From Ramlibacter alkalitolerans (GTDB taxonomy: Bacteria; Pseudomonadota; Gammaproteobacteria; Burkholderiales; Burkholderiaceae_C), in assembly GCF_016722765.1 (NCBI RefSeq), contig NZ_JAEQND010000002.1, forward strand, positions 62,001 to 126,000: a DNA stretch of 64,000 nucleotides. Reading direction: 5' to 3'. This document shows positions 28,855 to 38,695 of the stretch, one piece after another (position 1 is the first letter of the stretch; every line of letters begins with the position of its first letter). Made by a program: the position numbers and the translations under genes. The notes below the pieces were generated by a model. The model was not told the origin of the DNA. It was given only the letters and a program-made list of their open reading frames with translations, and did not search any database.

Positions 28855-30144
28855 TCAGCCGCCGGCGTTGCGCGGCGCGGCTCCCGGCTGCGCCGAGGCG
28901 TGCGTTTCCACGTGCACGCCCCGCACGAGCCTGGCATGCATCCCCAGCGCCCGCTTGACGAACACCGCGCGCACGCGGTGCGTCAGGGACTTCGCGCCCA
29001 GCGTGAGGGCCGCCAGCGCGTCGGGTGCGGTGGTCAGGCGCTCCAGGCCCTCGGGCGTGACGAGGTAGGTGTCGGAGTGCCGGTAGCCGCCGTGGCCGGC
29101 CTCGTAGAGCCCCGGCTCGATCGAGATCACCATGTTCGCGGCCAGCACGTCGGTGCTGCCTTCGGCGATCCAGGGCCGCTCGTGGTTGCCCAGGCCGAAG
29201 CCGTGGCCCACGCGGTGCAGGCGCAGGGACGGGCCCCATCCCTGCTCGCCGAGGAAGCGGTTCACCGCCGCATCGATGTCGTGGCAGGCCGCGCCCGGCC
29301 GCGCGAGGGAGATGGCCAGTGCACGCGCGGCCTGCATCAGCGCGAAGCGCTCGCGCTCCGGCGCCGAGGGCGGCGCGGTGAAGAAGGTCCGCTCGCATTC
29401 CGCCGCGTAGCCGTTCACGCGCGTCAGCGCCAGCGCCACGTGGGGGCCGCCTTCGAGCTTCATGCGAAACGGCGGCACCGCGTGCGGTTCGGCCGACAGC
29501 GGCGCGGGCCAGGGCGCGGCGATCGATTTCGTCGCCAGCGGATCGAGATCGGGCACTTCCCTGAGCATCTTGCGCTGCAGGCCGCTCGCGGCCGCGTACG
29601 CTTCGGCCACCGTGGCGCCGAAATAGCTGGCCTGCAGCATCTTCATGACCGCCCAGTCGGCGTACTTCGCGGCCCGGCGCACCCGCGCGATCTCCCACGG
29701 GCTCTTGACCAGCCGCAGCGGCCCCAGCACGTCGCCCGGCCGGCCGCCGGCGCGCAGGAACAGCTCCGCGATCTCGAACGGCGTGCCCGGCTCGAACAGG
29801 AAGGGCGCAGCGAGCAGTTCGCCCACGCGGTCGGTCCAGCACTGCCCGGCGGGCGCCGGATACTCCCGATAGACGTGGATGCCGGCGGGCTCGACACCCC
29901 AGGCCTTTTCCAGGTGCGTGCGCTCCAGCATCGGCACCAGCAGCCGGTAGTCGGGCGAGGCGGCGTCCACCAGCAGGAGGACGGGCCGCTCCAGCGGCTC
30001 GCAGGTGGCGCCCGTCAGGTAGTAGATCGCGTCCTGCGAGGTGAGGACCAGCCGCGGCACCTCCAGCGCACGCAGGCTTTGCTGCACGGCGGCGCGGCGC
30101 CGCGCGAACTCGTCGCCGGTCGCCGCCGGCCACATCGAATGCAT
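28855..30144 (-). CDS. M24-fold (aminopeptidase P/creatinase-like) protein with altered metal site
   Basis: The 429-residue protein has the creatinase N-domain and a C-terminal pita-bread fold: GYAAECERTFF, HRVGHGFGLGNHERP and VISIEPGLYEAGHGGYRHSD. In metal-dependent members these positions carry Asp, Asp, His, Glu, Glu. Here the second Asp appears as Glu, the first Asp and the last Glu are missing. It may therefore be a metal-free creatinase-like hydrolase or an inactive member. The start has AGAGGAG nine bases upstream. It follows the PHB depolymerase on the same strand with about 30 nt between. Confidence 0.8.
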   Translation of the reverse strand: MHSMWPAATGDEFARRRAAVQQSLRALEVPRLVLTSQDAIYYLTGATCEPLERPVLLLVDAASPDYRLLVPMLERTHLEKAWGVEPAGIHVYREYPAPAGQCWTDRVGELLAAPFLFEPGTPFEIAELFLRAGGRPGDVLGPLRLVKSPWEIARVRRAAKYADWAVMKMLQASYFGATVAEAYAAASGLQRKMLREVPDLDPLATKSIAAPWPAPLSAEPHAVPPFRMKLEGGPHVALALTRVNGYAAECERTFFTAPPSAPERERFALMQAARALAISLARPGAACHDIDAAVNRFLGEQGWGPSLRLHRVGHGFGLGNHERPWIAEGSTDVLAANMVISIEPGLYEAGHGGYRHSDTYLVTPEGLERLTTAPDALAALTLGAKSLTHRVRAVFVKRALGMHARLVRGVHVETHASAQPGAAPRNAGG

Positions 30145-30175
30145 CGTTGGGCTCCTCTTCCGCTGGGCCTCCATC

Positions 30176-31258
30176 CTAGCCGCGTGGATGGGCCAGGAAG
30201 AAGCGGAGCATCTCGGCGGTCGCGTCCGGGCCGGCGGGATCCGTGAACGAGCCCTCCCGGCTGCCGCCCGACCAGGCGTGGCCGCTTCCATGCACGACCC
30301 AGTGTTCGGCCAGCACCGTCCCGTCGGGCGCGCGGTGCACGTGGCGGGTGTAGCCGCGACCGCCCCCGGCCCGCTGGCGCTCCACCTGCGCCTGCGCCGG
30401 CGCGCCGCCGACGCTCCCGGTGACCACGTGATCGCCGTTGGCGGGGTGCACCGTCGCGTCCGCATCGCCGTGGAACACGATCGTCGGCACGCCGGGGCGG
30501 GTGTTCGCGGCGGCCGCACCGGTGCGCATGGCGGCGAGGGCGGAGGGCAGGTCCTTCGCGGCACCGGCCGCCAGCCCGGAGTGCACGCCGGCGGCGGCAA
30601 AGAGTTCGGGGTAGGCCTCACCGAGAATAGCGGCCATCGCGCCTCCGGCCGACAGGCCGGCGACGTAGACGCGCCGCGGATCGATGCCGTGGCGTGCCAT
30701 GACCTGGCGCGTCATTGCCGCCAGCAGCGCCGGCTCCCCGCGTCCGCGCTGCTGGTGGCTGTGCTTGAACCAGTTCCAGCAGCGTTGCGGATTGGCCTGC
30801 TGCGACTGCGCCGGATAGAGCACGAAGCAGCCGTGCGCGCGCGCCGCCTCGTTCATGCGGGTGCCGCGGGCGAAATCGTCGGGATCCTGGGTGCAGCCGT
30901 GCAGCATCAGCACCAGGGGCAGCGGCCGCTCGCCCGCGTGCGGCGGGATGTACAGCTTGTAGTTCCGCTGCATGCGCCCGTCGGAGAAGCGGCCGGCCAC
31001 GAAGGCGTCCGCCTCCTCGCCCGGCGCCGGCGGGCGTTCGGGCTTGTCCACTTCCGCGGGGTGCGGGCGGGGCGGCGCGAGCTCGCGCGCTTCGACGTCG
31101 ATCACGATGCCGTCGGCGGCGGGTGCGCTGGCGGCCGCGCGTTCCGCAGCCTTGTTTCCGTGCAGGGCCGCCTGGATCGCGGCGGTGGCGGCCTGCAGGT
31201 CGCCGCCGCGCACGAGTCGGGCGGCATCGGCCATGAGGCGCTGGAATTCGGGGGTCAT
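30176..31258 (-). CDS. PHB depolymerase family esterase
   Basis: The 360-residue protein matches the short PHB-depolymerase/LpqC esterase family (alpha/beta hydrolase). It has the oxyanion-hole phrase LVLMLHGCTQDPDDFA, the lipase box GLSAGG, an Asp in FHGDADATVHP and a late His in HGSGHAWSGG. No convincing signal peptide is seen, although the N-terminal 90 residues are a helical extension. Substrates may be PHB oligomers or other esters. A ribbon-helix-helix regulator gene ends 22 nt before its start. Confidence 0.87.
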   Translation of the reverse strand: MTPEFQRLMADAARLVRGGDLQAATAAIQAALHGNKAAERAAASAPAADGIVIDVEARELAPPRPHPAEVDKPERPPAPGEEADAFVAGRFSDGRMQRNYKLYIPPHAGERPLPLVLMLHGCTQDPDDFARGTRMNEAARAHGCFVLYPAQSQQANPQRCWNWFKHSHQQRGRGEPALLAAMTRQVMARHGIDPRRVYVAGLSAGGAMAAILGEAYPELFAAAGVHSGLAAGAAKDLPSALAAMRTGAAAANTRPGVPTIVFHGDADATVHPANGDHVVTGSVGGAPAQAQVERQRAGGGRGYTRHVHRAPDGTVLAEHWVVHGSGHAWSGGSREGSFTDPAGPDATAEMLRFFLAHPRG

Positions 31259-31280
31259 GCTGGTTCTTCGTGGGCGCGGC

Positions 31281-31706
31281 TCAGTCGCCGCGCCGGGTCA
31301 GGGCCGCCTTGACGGCGGGGCTGGCGTGCAGGGCACCCAGGACATGGAGGGAGGAGATGGTCGCCAGCGCCAGTTCGGGCGTGACGGCGGGGTCGATCGT
31401 CGCCAGGCCCAACACGCGCACGTCAATCGTCTTGCCGGCGGCCTGCAGGGCCTGCAGCTCCGCCTTCGTCAGGTGGAGCACGCCCAGCGACAGGGTCTTG
31501 CGCGCGGCCGCCTGCCGCACCGCATCGGCATGGACCGCGAGCTGGTTGCGGATCGCGGTGCGGATGACGTCGCTGCGGTTGGCATAGAAGCCTTCCTGCA
31601 CCAGCAGGTCGATCTGCCCGAGATCCACGCAACCCAGGTTGATCGTGATCTTCTCTTCCTGCGGCTTGGGCGCGGGGGTGGCGGACTTGCTGCTGGCTCT
31701 CGGCAT
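31281..31706 (-). CDS. CopG/ribbon-helix-helix transcriptional regulator
   Basis: The 141-residue protein carries an RHH DNA-binding domain near residues 18-55 (ITINLGCVDLGQIDLLVQEG, then NRSDVIRTAIRNQL). The C-terminal part of about 80 residues is not recognised. It probably regulates the PHB depolymerase gene right behind it and may repress itself. Its own promoter should lie in the 105-nt divergent region shared with the VanZ-like gene. Confidence 0.8.
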   Translation of the reverse strand: MPRASSKSATPAPKPQEEKITINLGCVDLGQIDLLVQEGFYANRSDVIRTAIRNQLAVHADAVRQAAARKTLSLGVLHLTKAELQALQAAGKTIDVRVLGLATIDPAVTPELALATISSLHVLGALHASPAVKAALTRRGD

Positions 31707-31811
31707 GGTGCATGGTACACCATCCACTTGGATGGTTCAACGGCAGGGCATGCTTGGCCGAAGCTGACCACCATATGGGGGATTGCAGTCGAGCAGAAGT
31801 TATGATCGCGC

Positions 31812-32273
31812 ATGCCTGTCAGTCGCAAGTCCGCGCTTCGGATTCTTTTGCTCGTCGCCTTGGTGGGCGTGGTCGGCACCCTGGTCGTGCCGTACGACGT
31901 GGTGGAAACGCTGTTCCGCAAGTTCGGCTGGATCGGTCGCGCCGCCGACTTCCTGGACACGGTCGCGCCGGGCCTGGAAACGAGCCACCTGCTCTCGTTC
32001 GGTGCGCTGGGGTTCCTGGCCCGCTTCAGCTGGCCGCGGGCGCGCCCGCACAAAGTCGCCATCGCGATCGTCGCCGTCGCGGCACTGATCGAACTGGTGC
32101 AGCTGTGGGTTCCGGGGCGCGAAGCAGCGATCTCGCACGCGCTGCTGGAAGCGCTGGGCGGACTGGCCGGCTTCGGCATCGCCTGGGTGCTGACCTACGC
32201 CTGGGGCAGCGGCAGCCTGCCGGAGGACTACCAGGCCTCGACGCACTGGAGCGGCGAGAACTCCGACCGTTGA
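31812..32273 (+). CDS. VanZ-like membrane protein
   Basis: The 153-residue protein has four hydrophobic segments in the VanZ-like pattern, with SHLLSFGALGFLARF and ALIELVQLWVPGREA (the E-x-x-Q region typical of the family). VanZ proteins give low-level teicoplanin resistance in enterococci; the role of proteobacterial relatives is unknown. It stands alone, upstream of a structured intergenic region. Confidence 0.75.
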   Translation: MPVSRKSALRILLLVALVGVVGTLVVPYDVVETLFRKFGWIGRAADFLDTVAPGLETSHLLSFGALGFLARFSWPRARPHKVAIAIVAVAALIELVQLWVPGREAAISHALLEALGGLAGFGIAWVLTYAWGSGSLPEDYQASTHWSGENSDR

Positions 32274-32505
32274 TCCTTCATGACCCCGGCCTCCGGGCGG
32301 GGATCTGGTTACTGTCCAGTTGAAGCGACCCGGAGCGGCCGCGGTGCGCTGCACCAAGGTGCCGGACCCCGCGACGCCCAGGTGCCGCACCTGTAAGCAG
32401 TTGGAACGAAAGCTCGCGACAGCGAGCGACGCAGGTTAATGTTCGTTCACGCATCGACTCCTCGGGTTCAATCTCCTGCAAGCTTTTGAATTCTCCGATG
32501 CCTTC
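32274..32505. other. Structured intergenic region, possible small RNA or small ORF
   Basis: No solid gene lies here. On the plus strand there are several small hairpins (CTGG/CCAG near 32309, GGTGC-GCACC types near 32343, GCTCGC/GCGAGC near 32412), ending in the strong terminator at 32506. That layout fits a small RNA. On the minus strand a 58-codon frame (32278-32454) starts with ATG after GAGGAG but has no recognised product. I cannot decide between these. Confidence 0.3.
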
Positions 32506-32536
32506 AGGCCCCGCCAAAAACGGGGCCTTTCTTTTT
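32506..32536 (+). terminator. Intrinsic terminator, plus strand
   Basis: An 8-bp stem (AGGCCCCG and complement) with a 7-nt loop is followed by TTTCTTTTT on the plus strand. It would end transcripts from the VanZ-like gene or a small RNA downstream of it. Confidence 0.8.
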
Positions 32537-32556
32537 GTCCGCCGCCGCGCCAATGG

Positions 32557-32583
32557 AAAACGCCCGACCGAAGCCGGGCGTTC
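32557..32583 (-). terminator. Intrinsic terminator of the propeller operon
   Basis: An 8-bp stem (AACGCCCG and complement, loop 8 nt) lies about 50 nt past the stop of the last propeller gene. On the minus strand it is followed by TTTTCC. Confidence 0.75.
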
Positions 32584-32633
32584 CCACTCTGAAGCGCGGC
32601 CGTCCAGGGCCGCGGTGACGACCTCTCCTCGTC

Positions 32634-33899
32634 CTATTTCTTGCCGATGTGCGCCACGCCGCCGAAGCTGCCCACCCACAGGCTGCCGTCCGCCCCCGTG
32701 TCCATCGAGAACACGGTGTTGGAGAACAGGCCGTCGGCGGTGGTCAGCGGGGCGGTGAACTTGCCGTTGTCGAATTTCGTGACGCCGGCGTTCGTGCCGA
32801 TGTACAGCTGGCCGTCCTTGGCCTGGTGCAGCATGAACACGTGGTTGCCGGGCAGGCCGTCCTTGACGGTGTAGTTGCGGAACTGCTTGCCGTCGAAGTG
32901 CGCCAGCCCACCGCCCCAGGTGCCGGCCCAGACGCTGCCGTCCTTGTCGGCGACCAGCGAGACGATGTAGTTGGGGTTGTACGCGGTGTCGATGCCCTGC
33001 AGACCCATTTCCTGCTTCTGGCGGGCGTGGTGGCTGGAGACCTTGGACGGATCGTTCTTGAACGCGAGGTCGTCCTTGACCAGCTCGTAGGGCGCACCCT
33101 GGCCCTTGGCGTGGTTCCAGTTGTCCCACTTGCCTTCGACCCAGCGGGCCAGTCCGCCTTCGGTGGCCAGCCAGACGATGCCGTCCTTGCCTTCGGCCAG
33201 GCCGTACACCCAGTCGTTCGGCAGCCCGCCCTTGGTGGAGGCGACGGTGTGCAGCTCCCACTTGGAGCGGTCCTTGAGGTTGCCGCCCTTGATGCGGTTC
33301 ACGCCCGACCAGGTCGCGATCCAGACGTCGCCGTTCTTCGCCTTGAGCACGTCGTAGACGAAGGCGTCGCCCAGGCCGTCGGGGATGTTGAAGGTCTCCC
33401 ACTTGCCCGTCTTCTCGTCCAGCAGCGACAGTCCGCCGCCGTAGGTGCCCACCGCCAGCCTGCCGTCCAGGCGGCTGATGTGGAACACGCCGTTGGACAG
33501 CAGGCCCGCACGGGTGTCGAACAGCTTGAATTCGTCCGTCCTGGTGTCGTAGCGGATCACGCCGCCGGAGGTGCCGACCCAGACCACGTTGTCCTCGGTG
33601 AGGATGTCCTTGACGTTGCGGTTGCCGACGCGGAAGTGCACGAACTTCGCCGCCGGGTCGATCTGGACCTTGCCTTCGGTCGGTGGCGCGCCGCCTTCGG
33701 CGACCGGCGGATGACCCGCCGGCGCCTGGATGTTGGCCGCCGGCGCGGCGTCCGTGGCGGCGCCCATCGCCTTGGCAGCGACCGGTGCGGTCTGCGCCGT
33801 GCCGGGGTTGCCGGCGCCGCGGCCGAGGGTGTAGGCACCGGCGATCACGCCGCCCAGGGCGATGACCAGCACCGCGATCGTCTTGTGTCCGAACTGCAT
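32634..33899 (-). CDS. Periplasmic Reg_prop-type beta-propeller protein (copy 2)
   Basis: The 421-residue protein starts with an N-terminal membrane anchor or signal (about residues 7-27) and an Ala/Pro-rich linker. Repeated blades of the two-component-regulator-propeller type follow, seen as VWVGTSGGVIRYD, VWLATEGGLARW, VWAGTWGGGLAHFDG and LWVGSFGGVAHI. In most bacteria this domain is the sensory part of hybrid kinases; here it stands alone with no kinase. It is a paralog of the preceding gene (shared AYNPNY and VWAGTWGGG phrases) and follows it by 11 nt. Role probably ligand binding or scaffolding for the cytochromes. Confidence 0.8.
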   Translation of the reverse strand: MQFGHKTIAVLVIALGGVIAGAYTLGRGAGNPGTAQTAPVAAKAMGAATDAAPAANIQAPAGHPPVAEGGAPPTEGKVQIDPAAKFVHFRVGNRNVKDILTEDNVVWVGTSGGVIRYDTRTDEFKLFDTRAGLLSNGVFHISRLDGRLAVGTYGGGLSLLDEKTGKWETFNIPDGLGDAFVYDVLKAKNGDVWIATWSGVNRIKGGNLKDRSKWELHTVASTKGGLPNDWVYGLAEGKDGIVWLATEGGLARWVEGKWDNWNHAKGQGAPYELVKDDLAFKNDPSKVSSHHARQKQEMGLQGIDTAYNPNYIVSLVADKDGSVWAGTWGGGLAHFDGKQFRNYTVKDGLPGNHVFMLHQAKDGQLYIGTNAGVTKFDNGKFTAPLTTADGLFSNTVFSMDTGADGSLWVGSFGGVAHIGKK

Positions 33900-33910
33900 T
33901 CTTCGAGCTC

Positions 33911-35011
33911 CTATCTGTTCTGCGTCGCCGGGGCCTGGCGGCCGATGCGGGCCACGCCCTTGCGCGTGCCGGCCCACACCTCGCCGGTGGGGGTCACGGC
34001 CAGCGCGTACACGTTCTCTTCCAGCAGGCCTTCCTTGCGGCCGAAGTTCTGCCAGCCCTTGCCGTCCCAGCGCGAGACGCCGCGGTTCGTGCCGAACCAC
34101 ATGTTCCCGTCCGGCGTCTGCGCGATCGAATAGACGATGTTGCCGGCGAGGCCATCGTTGGAATTCATGTTGGTCCACTTGGCGCCGTCGAACCGTGCGA
34201 CGCCGCCGCCCCAGGTGCCGGCCCACACGTTGTCCTTCGGATCGACGTGGATCGCGAAGGTGTAGTTCGGGTTGTAGGTGGGACGGCCTTCGTTCATCGT
34301 CGCCAGGTCGTGGCGCGAGCGCGTGCCCAGGCCGGTGTTGGTGGAGAAGGGCAGCTGGTCGGTGTTGGGCGCGCCCAGGCCGTCCTTGTGGGTCCAGCTT
34401 TTCCAGGTCTTGCCGTCGAACATCGACACGCCGCCTTCGGTGCCGAACCAGACGCGGTCCTTGGCGTCGACGCCGAGGCCGTACACCCATTCGTTGATCA
34501 GCTCGCGCACGTAGGTGGTGAACTTGCCGGTCTTGGGATCGACCTTGCTCGTGCCCGCCCAGGTGCCGATCCACAGCGTGCCGTCCTTCTGGTTGGCGAA
34601 GCAGTAGACCCAGTAGTCGGCCAGGCCGTGCATCGGGAAGAAGGTCTTCCACTGGCCGTTGTTGTAGCGGGAGACGCCGCCCGCATTGGTGCCGAACCAC
34701 TTGTTGCCCGCGTGGTCCACGCCGACCGAGAACACGTATTCGTTGGCCAGGCCTTCCTTGCGCGTGAAGGTGTTGACCGGCTTCAGGCTCTTGAGATCCA
34801 CCTCGTGCACGCCGGAGGAGGTGCCGACCCACATGACGTTGCGCTTTTCCTCCAGCTTGAGCGCGCGCACGTACACGCCTTCGCCGACCTCGAAGGAATC
34901 CAGCACGCGCCAGGCGCTGGCCGCGGGCTTGGCGCCCGGTTGCGCGTAGGCGCAGGAGGCGGCGGTCAGCGCGAAGGCGAGCGCGACGCGCCGGGAGACG
35001 GTTGTTCTCAT
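33911..35011 (-). CDS. Periplasmic Reg_prop-type beta-propeller protein (copy 1)
   Basis: The 366-residue protein has a signal peptide (about 1-23, cleaved near AYAQ) and then only propeller blades: VMWVGTSSGVHEVD, KWFGTNAGGVSRY, LWIGTWAGTSKVD, VWFGTEGGVSMFDG, VWAGTWGGGVARFDG, MWFGTNRGVSRWDG and VWAGTRKGVARIG. That makes about seven blades, a complete propeller. Its start overlaps the stop of the small cytochrome c by one base (TGATG), so it is made together with it. No enzymatic motif is seen. Confidence 0.82.
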   Translation of the reverse strand: MRTTVSRRVALAFALTAASCAYAQPGAKPAASAWRVLDSFEVGEGVYVRALKLEEKRNVMWVGTSSGVHEVDLKSLKPVNTFTRKEGLANEYVFSVGVDHAGNKWFGTNAGGVSRYNNGQWKTFFPMHGLADYWVYCFANQKDGTLWIGTWAGTSKVDPKTGKFTTYVRELINEWVYGLGVDAKDRVWFGTEGGVSMFDGKTWKSWTHKDGLGAPNTDQLPFSTNTGLGTRSRHDLATMNEGRPTYNPNYTFAIHVDPKDNVWAGTWGGGVARFDGAKWTNMNSNDGLAGNIVYSIAQTPDGNMWFGTNRGVSRWDGKGWQNFGRKEGLLEENVYALAVTPTGEVWAGTRKGVARIGRQAPATQNR

Positions 35012-35346
35012 CAGCTCAGGGTCCTCAAATACGCCACGATGTCCAGGATCTCGCGGTCGCGCAGCACGCCGAAGTACGCGGGCATCGTGCCCTTGCCGGC
35101 GCGGATCGAATTGAGCAATTGCATGTCGGGGCGCATCAGGCCCTGCATGCGGCGGAAGTCCGGCGTGCCGGGCATCACGGGACGGCCGTTGGCGCCATGG
35201 CAGGTCGCGCAATGGGTCGCATACAGCGTCCCGCCCTTGGCGATGTCGGCCGCGTTCGCCGTGCCGACCAGCCCGGCGAGCAGCAGCGCCGCGAGCATTC
35301 CCGTTCGCGGGAATGCGGCAACCGATTCCACCAGTTTCGGGATCAC
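35011..35346 (-). CDS. Monoheme cytochrome c
   Basis: The 111-residue precursor has a signal peptide and one heme site, CATCH, followed by the class I cytochrome pattern with the distal Met in GTMPAYFGVL. It is an electron carrier of the periplasm. I start at GTG 35346, which overlaps the Sel1 gene stop (GTGA); an ATG at 35298 would give a shorter leader. It sits between the Sel1-repeat gene and the propeller genes in a coupled four-gene unit. Confidence 0.85.
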   Translation of the reverse strand: MIPKLVESVAAFPRTGMLAALLLAGLVGTANAADIAKGGTLYATHCATCHGANGRPVMPGTPDFRRMQGLMRPDMQLLNSIRAGKGTMPAYFGVLRDREILDIVAYLRTLS

Positions 35347-35861
35347 CGGTACTCCTTGGCCGTGCCGTCCTTGGCCAGCTCCTTGGCGCGCGCCTCGTAG
35401 CTGCCGGCCTTTTCCAGGTCGAGAGGGAGGCCCAGCGTGCCGCTGCGGTAGGCGCGGGCGAGCGCACTGACGGCGGGAGCATAGTTCTTTTGCTCCGCCT
35501 TCCGATAGAGCTCCAGCGCGAGGACGGGGTCCTTCTTCACGCCGGCGCCGTCGGCGTAGGCGCGGCCGAGTCCGTATTCGCCGGCAGGCTCGCCGCGGTC
35601 GGCGGACTTGCGGTAGAGGGCGACGGCTTCCGTCTCGTATTCGGCCGCGCGCATCAGGTCGCCCAGGCGGGCCTGCGCCACGGCATCGTCGGCGTCGGCC
35701 GCCTTGCGCAGCAGGGTCATCGCCGCGGGCACGTCGCCCTGGCGCATCAAGGCGTCTGCCTCGGCGACGTCCGTCGGGGCGGCGTGCAGGCAGGTCAGGG
35801 GCAGCAGGGCACCCATGGACAGGGCGCACCGCGCGAGGAGCTGAGTGGCGCGATGGTTCAT
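35343..35861 (-). CDS. Sel1-repeat periplasmic protein
   Basis: The 172-residue protein has a signal peptide (about 1-28) and Sel1-like/TPR helical repeats (AVAQARLGDLMRAAEYETEA, YGLGRAYADGAGVKKDPVLA, AVSALARAYRSGTLGLPLDL). Such repeats hold protein-protein contacts. It is the first gene of the unit that also encodes a cytochrome c and two propellers. It may help assemble or localise them. Confidence 0.8.
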   Translation of the reverse strand: MNHRATQLLARCALSMGALLPLTCLHAAPTDVAEADALMRQGDVPAAMTLLRKAADADDAVAQARLGDLMRAAEYETEAVALYRKSADRGEPAGEYGLGRAYADGAGVKKDPVLALELYRKAEQKNYAPAVSALARAYRSGTLGLPLDLEKAGSYEARAKELAKDGTAKEYR

Positions 35862-35873
35862 GCCAGCGGCGGC

Positions 35874-35889
35874 TGCAAGAACCGGACCA
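35874..35889 (-). promoter_or_regulatory. Candidate sigma-54 promoter, weak
   Basis: Minus strand reads TGGTCCGGTTCTTGCA, matching GG and TTGCA at the right spacing. The predicted start of transcription would be only about 2 nt before the ATG of the Sel1 gene, so the site is less convincing than the others in this locus. Confidence 0.35.
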
Positions 35890-35926
35890 CCGCTGGCGGC
35901 GCGCCGCGGCGGCGCGCGAGGCCCAG

Positions 35927-37324
<1,398 letters not shown>

Positions 37325-37357
37325 GCCGCCTAGTTTAGCGGCAGGTCCGCCGTATCC

Positions 37358-38695
37358 CTAAGGGCCGGGCGGCTGCTCGAGAGGCAACCAGACGCTGGCG
37401 CGGGTGCCGCCCTGCGGCAGCGGCTCCAGCGCGATGCGGCCGCCATGTTCCTCCGCGATCGCGCGGCACAGCGGCAGGCCCAGGCCGGTGCCCTTGCCGG
37501 CCGGCTTGGTGGTGAACAGGGGCTCGAAGGCGCGCTGCAGCACCTGCGGGCTCAGGCCGCAGCCGTTGTCCTCCACGCGCAGCTCGATGCCCCCTTCGGC
37601 TTCGCGGGTGCTGATGTCCACCTGCCTTGTGTGCGGCGGCAGGCCGCCGGTGGCGTCCGCCGCATTGATCACCAGGTTCAGCAGCAGTTGCACCAGCCGG
37701 TCCGCGCAGCAGTTCACGGCCGGCAGCATGGGGTCGAGCGCCGTGTGCACCTTCACGTCCTCCAGCCGCGGCTCGTAGCGCAGCAAGGCGATGCCCTGCG
37801 CCACGATCTCGTTCAGGCTGGCGAGCTGCCACTGCGCGGCCGGCGTGGCGGCCAGGCGGTTGATCTCGCGCGTGATCGCGATCAGCCGCGCCGTCTCGTG
37901 CAGGATGGGCCGGATCGCGCTGGCGGCTTCGCCGGCCTGCGCGGGCGATGCCGCCCCGGAGGCCTGCGCTTCGAGCAGCGCGCGCGCATAGCCGTCGATG
38001 GCGGCGATCGGGTTGCCGATCTCGCGGATCACGCCGGCGGCCATCGAGCCGATGGTGGCCAGCTTTTCCTGGTGCATGACGTGGCCGCGCTCCACCGCCA
38101 GGTCGCGCTCGCGCCGGGCGAGCGTCGCGGCCAGGCTGTCGACGGCGTCGCCGAGCTCGCGCACTTCGTCGCCGCGCGCCAGCGGCCGGCCGGCGCTGCG
38201 GTCGCCGGTGAGGATCGCCAGGGCGCGGGCGCGCACGGTGTTGATGTCGCCGGCCAGGCGGGAGAAGAACAGCACCGCCAGCGCACCGATCGAGGTGATG
38301 CCGATCCACGCCAGCGTGGCGATCGTGACGGTGCCGCCGTCGATGGTGTGGCGGGTGAGGTTCAGGCGCTGGATGCGGTCCTCGAAGGCGCTGCGCAGTT
38401 GCAGGTCCACGGCCTGCAGCTGGGCGGGCCCGGCACCCGCGCGCAGCGTTTCCTGGCGCTGCTCCAGCAGCTGCTCGTAGCGCCCGTGCGCGGCCTCCAG
38501 GCCTTCCAGGTGCGACTGCACGGCGCCGCGGAACAGGACGGCCGAGGCGACCATCACGGTCGCCAGCGCCACCAGCGCCAGGATCGCCATCACGCCGGTG
38601 GCGCGCAGCGAGAGGCGGCGCTGCCGCCGCGCCGGCGGCGTGGGCAGGTCGCCGGCGAGTTCCGGGAGCGGGGCAGCCGTGACCATGGGGTTCAT
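37358..38695 (-). CDS. HAMP-domain sensor histidine kinase lacking the usual phospho-His
   Basis: The 445-residue protein has two membrane helices (about 33-55 and 123-144) around a periplasmic segment of about 65 residues, a HAMP-like region, a dimerisation helix and an intact-looking ATPase domain (LLLNLVINAADA, EDNGCGL, GKGTGLGLPL). The H-box reads GVIREIGNPIAAID, so the phospho-accepting His is Arg (residue 224, codon CGC), where relatives have AHEIxNPL. Autophosphorylation at this site seems impossible; it may be a pseudokinase or phosphatase. It starts in an ATGA overlap with the thioredoxin gene and precedes the response regulator. Confidence 0.88.
   Translation of the reverse strand: MNPMVTAAPLPELAGDLPTPPARRQRRLSLRATGVMAILALVALATVMVASAVLFRGAVQSHLEGLEAAHGRYEQLLEQRQETLRAGAGPAQLQAVDLQLRSAFEDRIQRLNLTRHTIDGGTVTIATLAWIGITSIGALAVLFFSRLAGDINTVRARALAILTGDRSAGRPLARGDEVRELGDAVDSLAATLARRERDLAVERGHVMHQEKLATIGSMAAGVIREIGNPIAAIDGYARALLEAQASGAASPAQAGEAASAIRPILHETARLIAITREINRLAATPAAQWQLASLNEIVAQGIALLRYEPRLEDVKVHTALDPMLPAVNCCADRLVQLLLNLVINAADATGGLPPHTRQVDISTREAEGGIELRVEDNGCGLSPQVLQRAFEPLFTTKPAGKGTGLGLPLCRAIAEEHGGRIALEPLPQGGTRASVWLPLEQPPGP

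Noticed and set aside
32427..32479. tRNA-like segment (GGGTTCAATCTCC resembles a T arm)
   Set aside because: No cloverleaf with a proper acceptor stem, D arm and anticodon arm could be drawn.
32278..33402. Long minus-strand frame overlapping the propeller gene
   Set aside because: It is the shadow frame of the propeller coding region with a Gln/Arg/His-rich composition.
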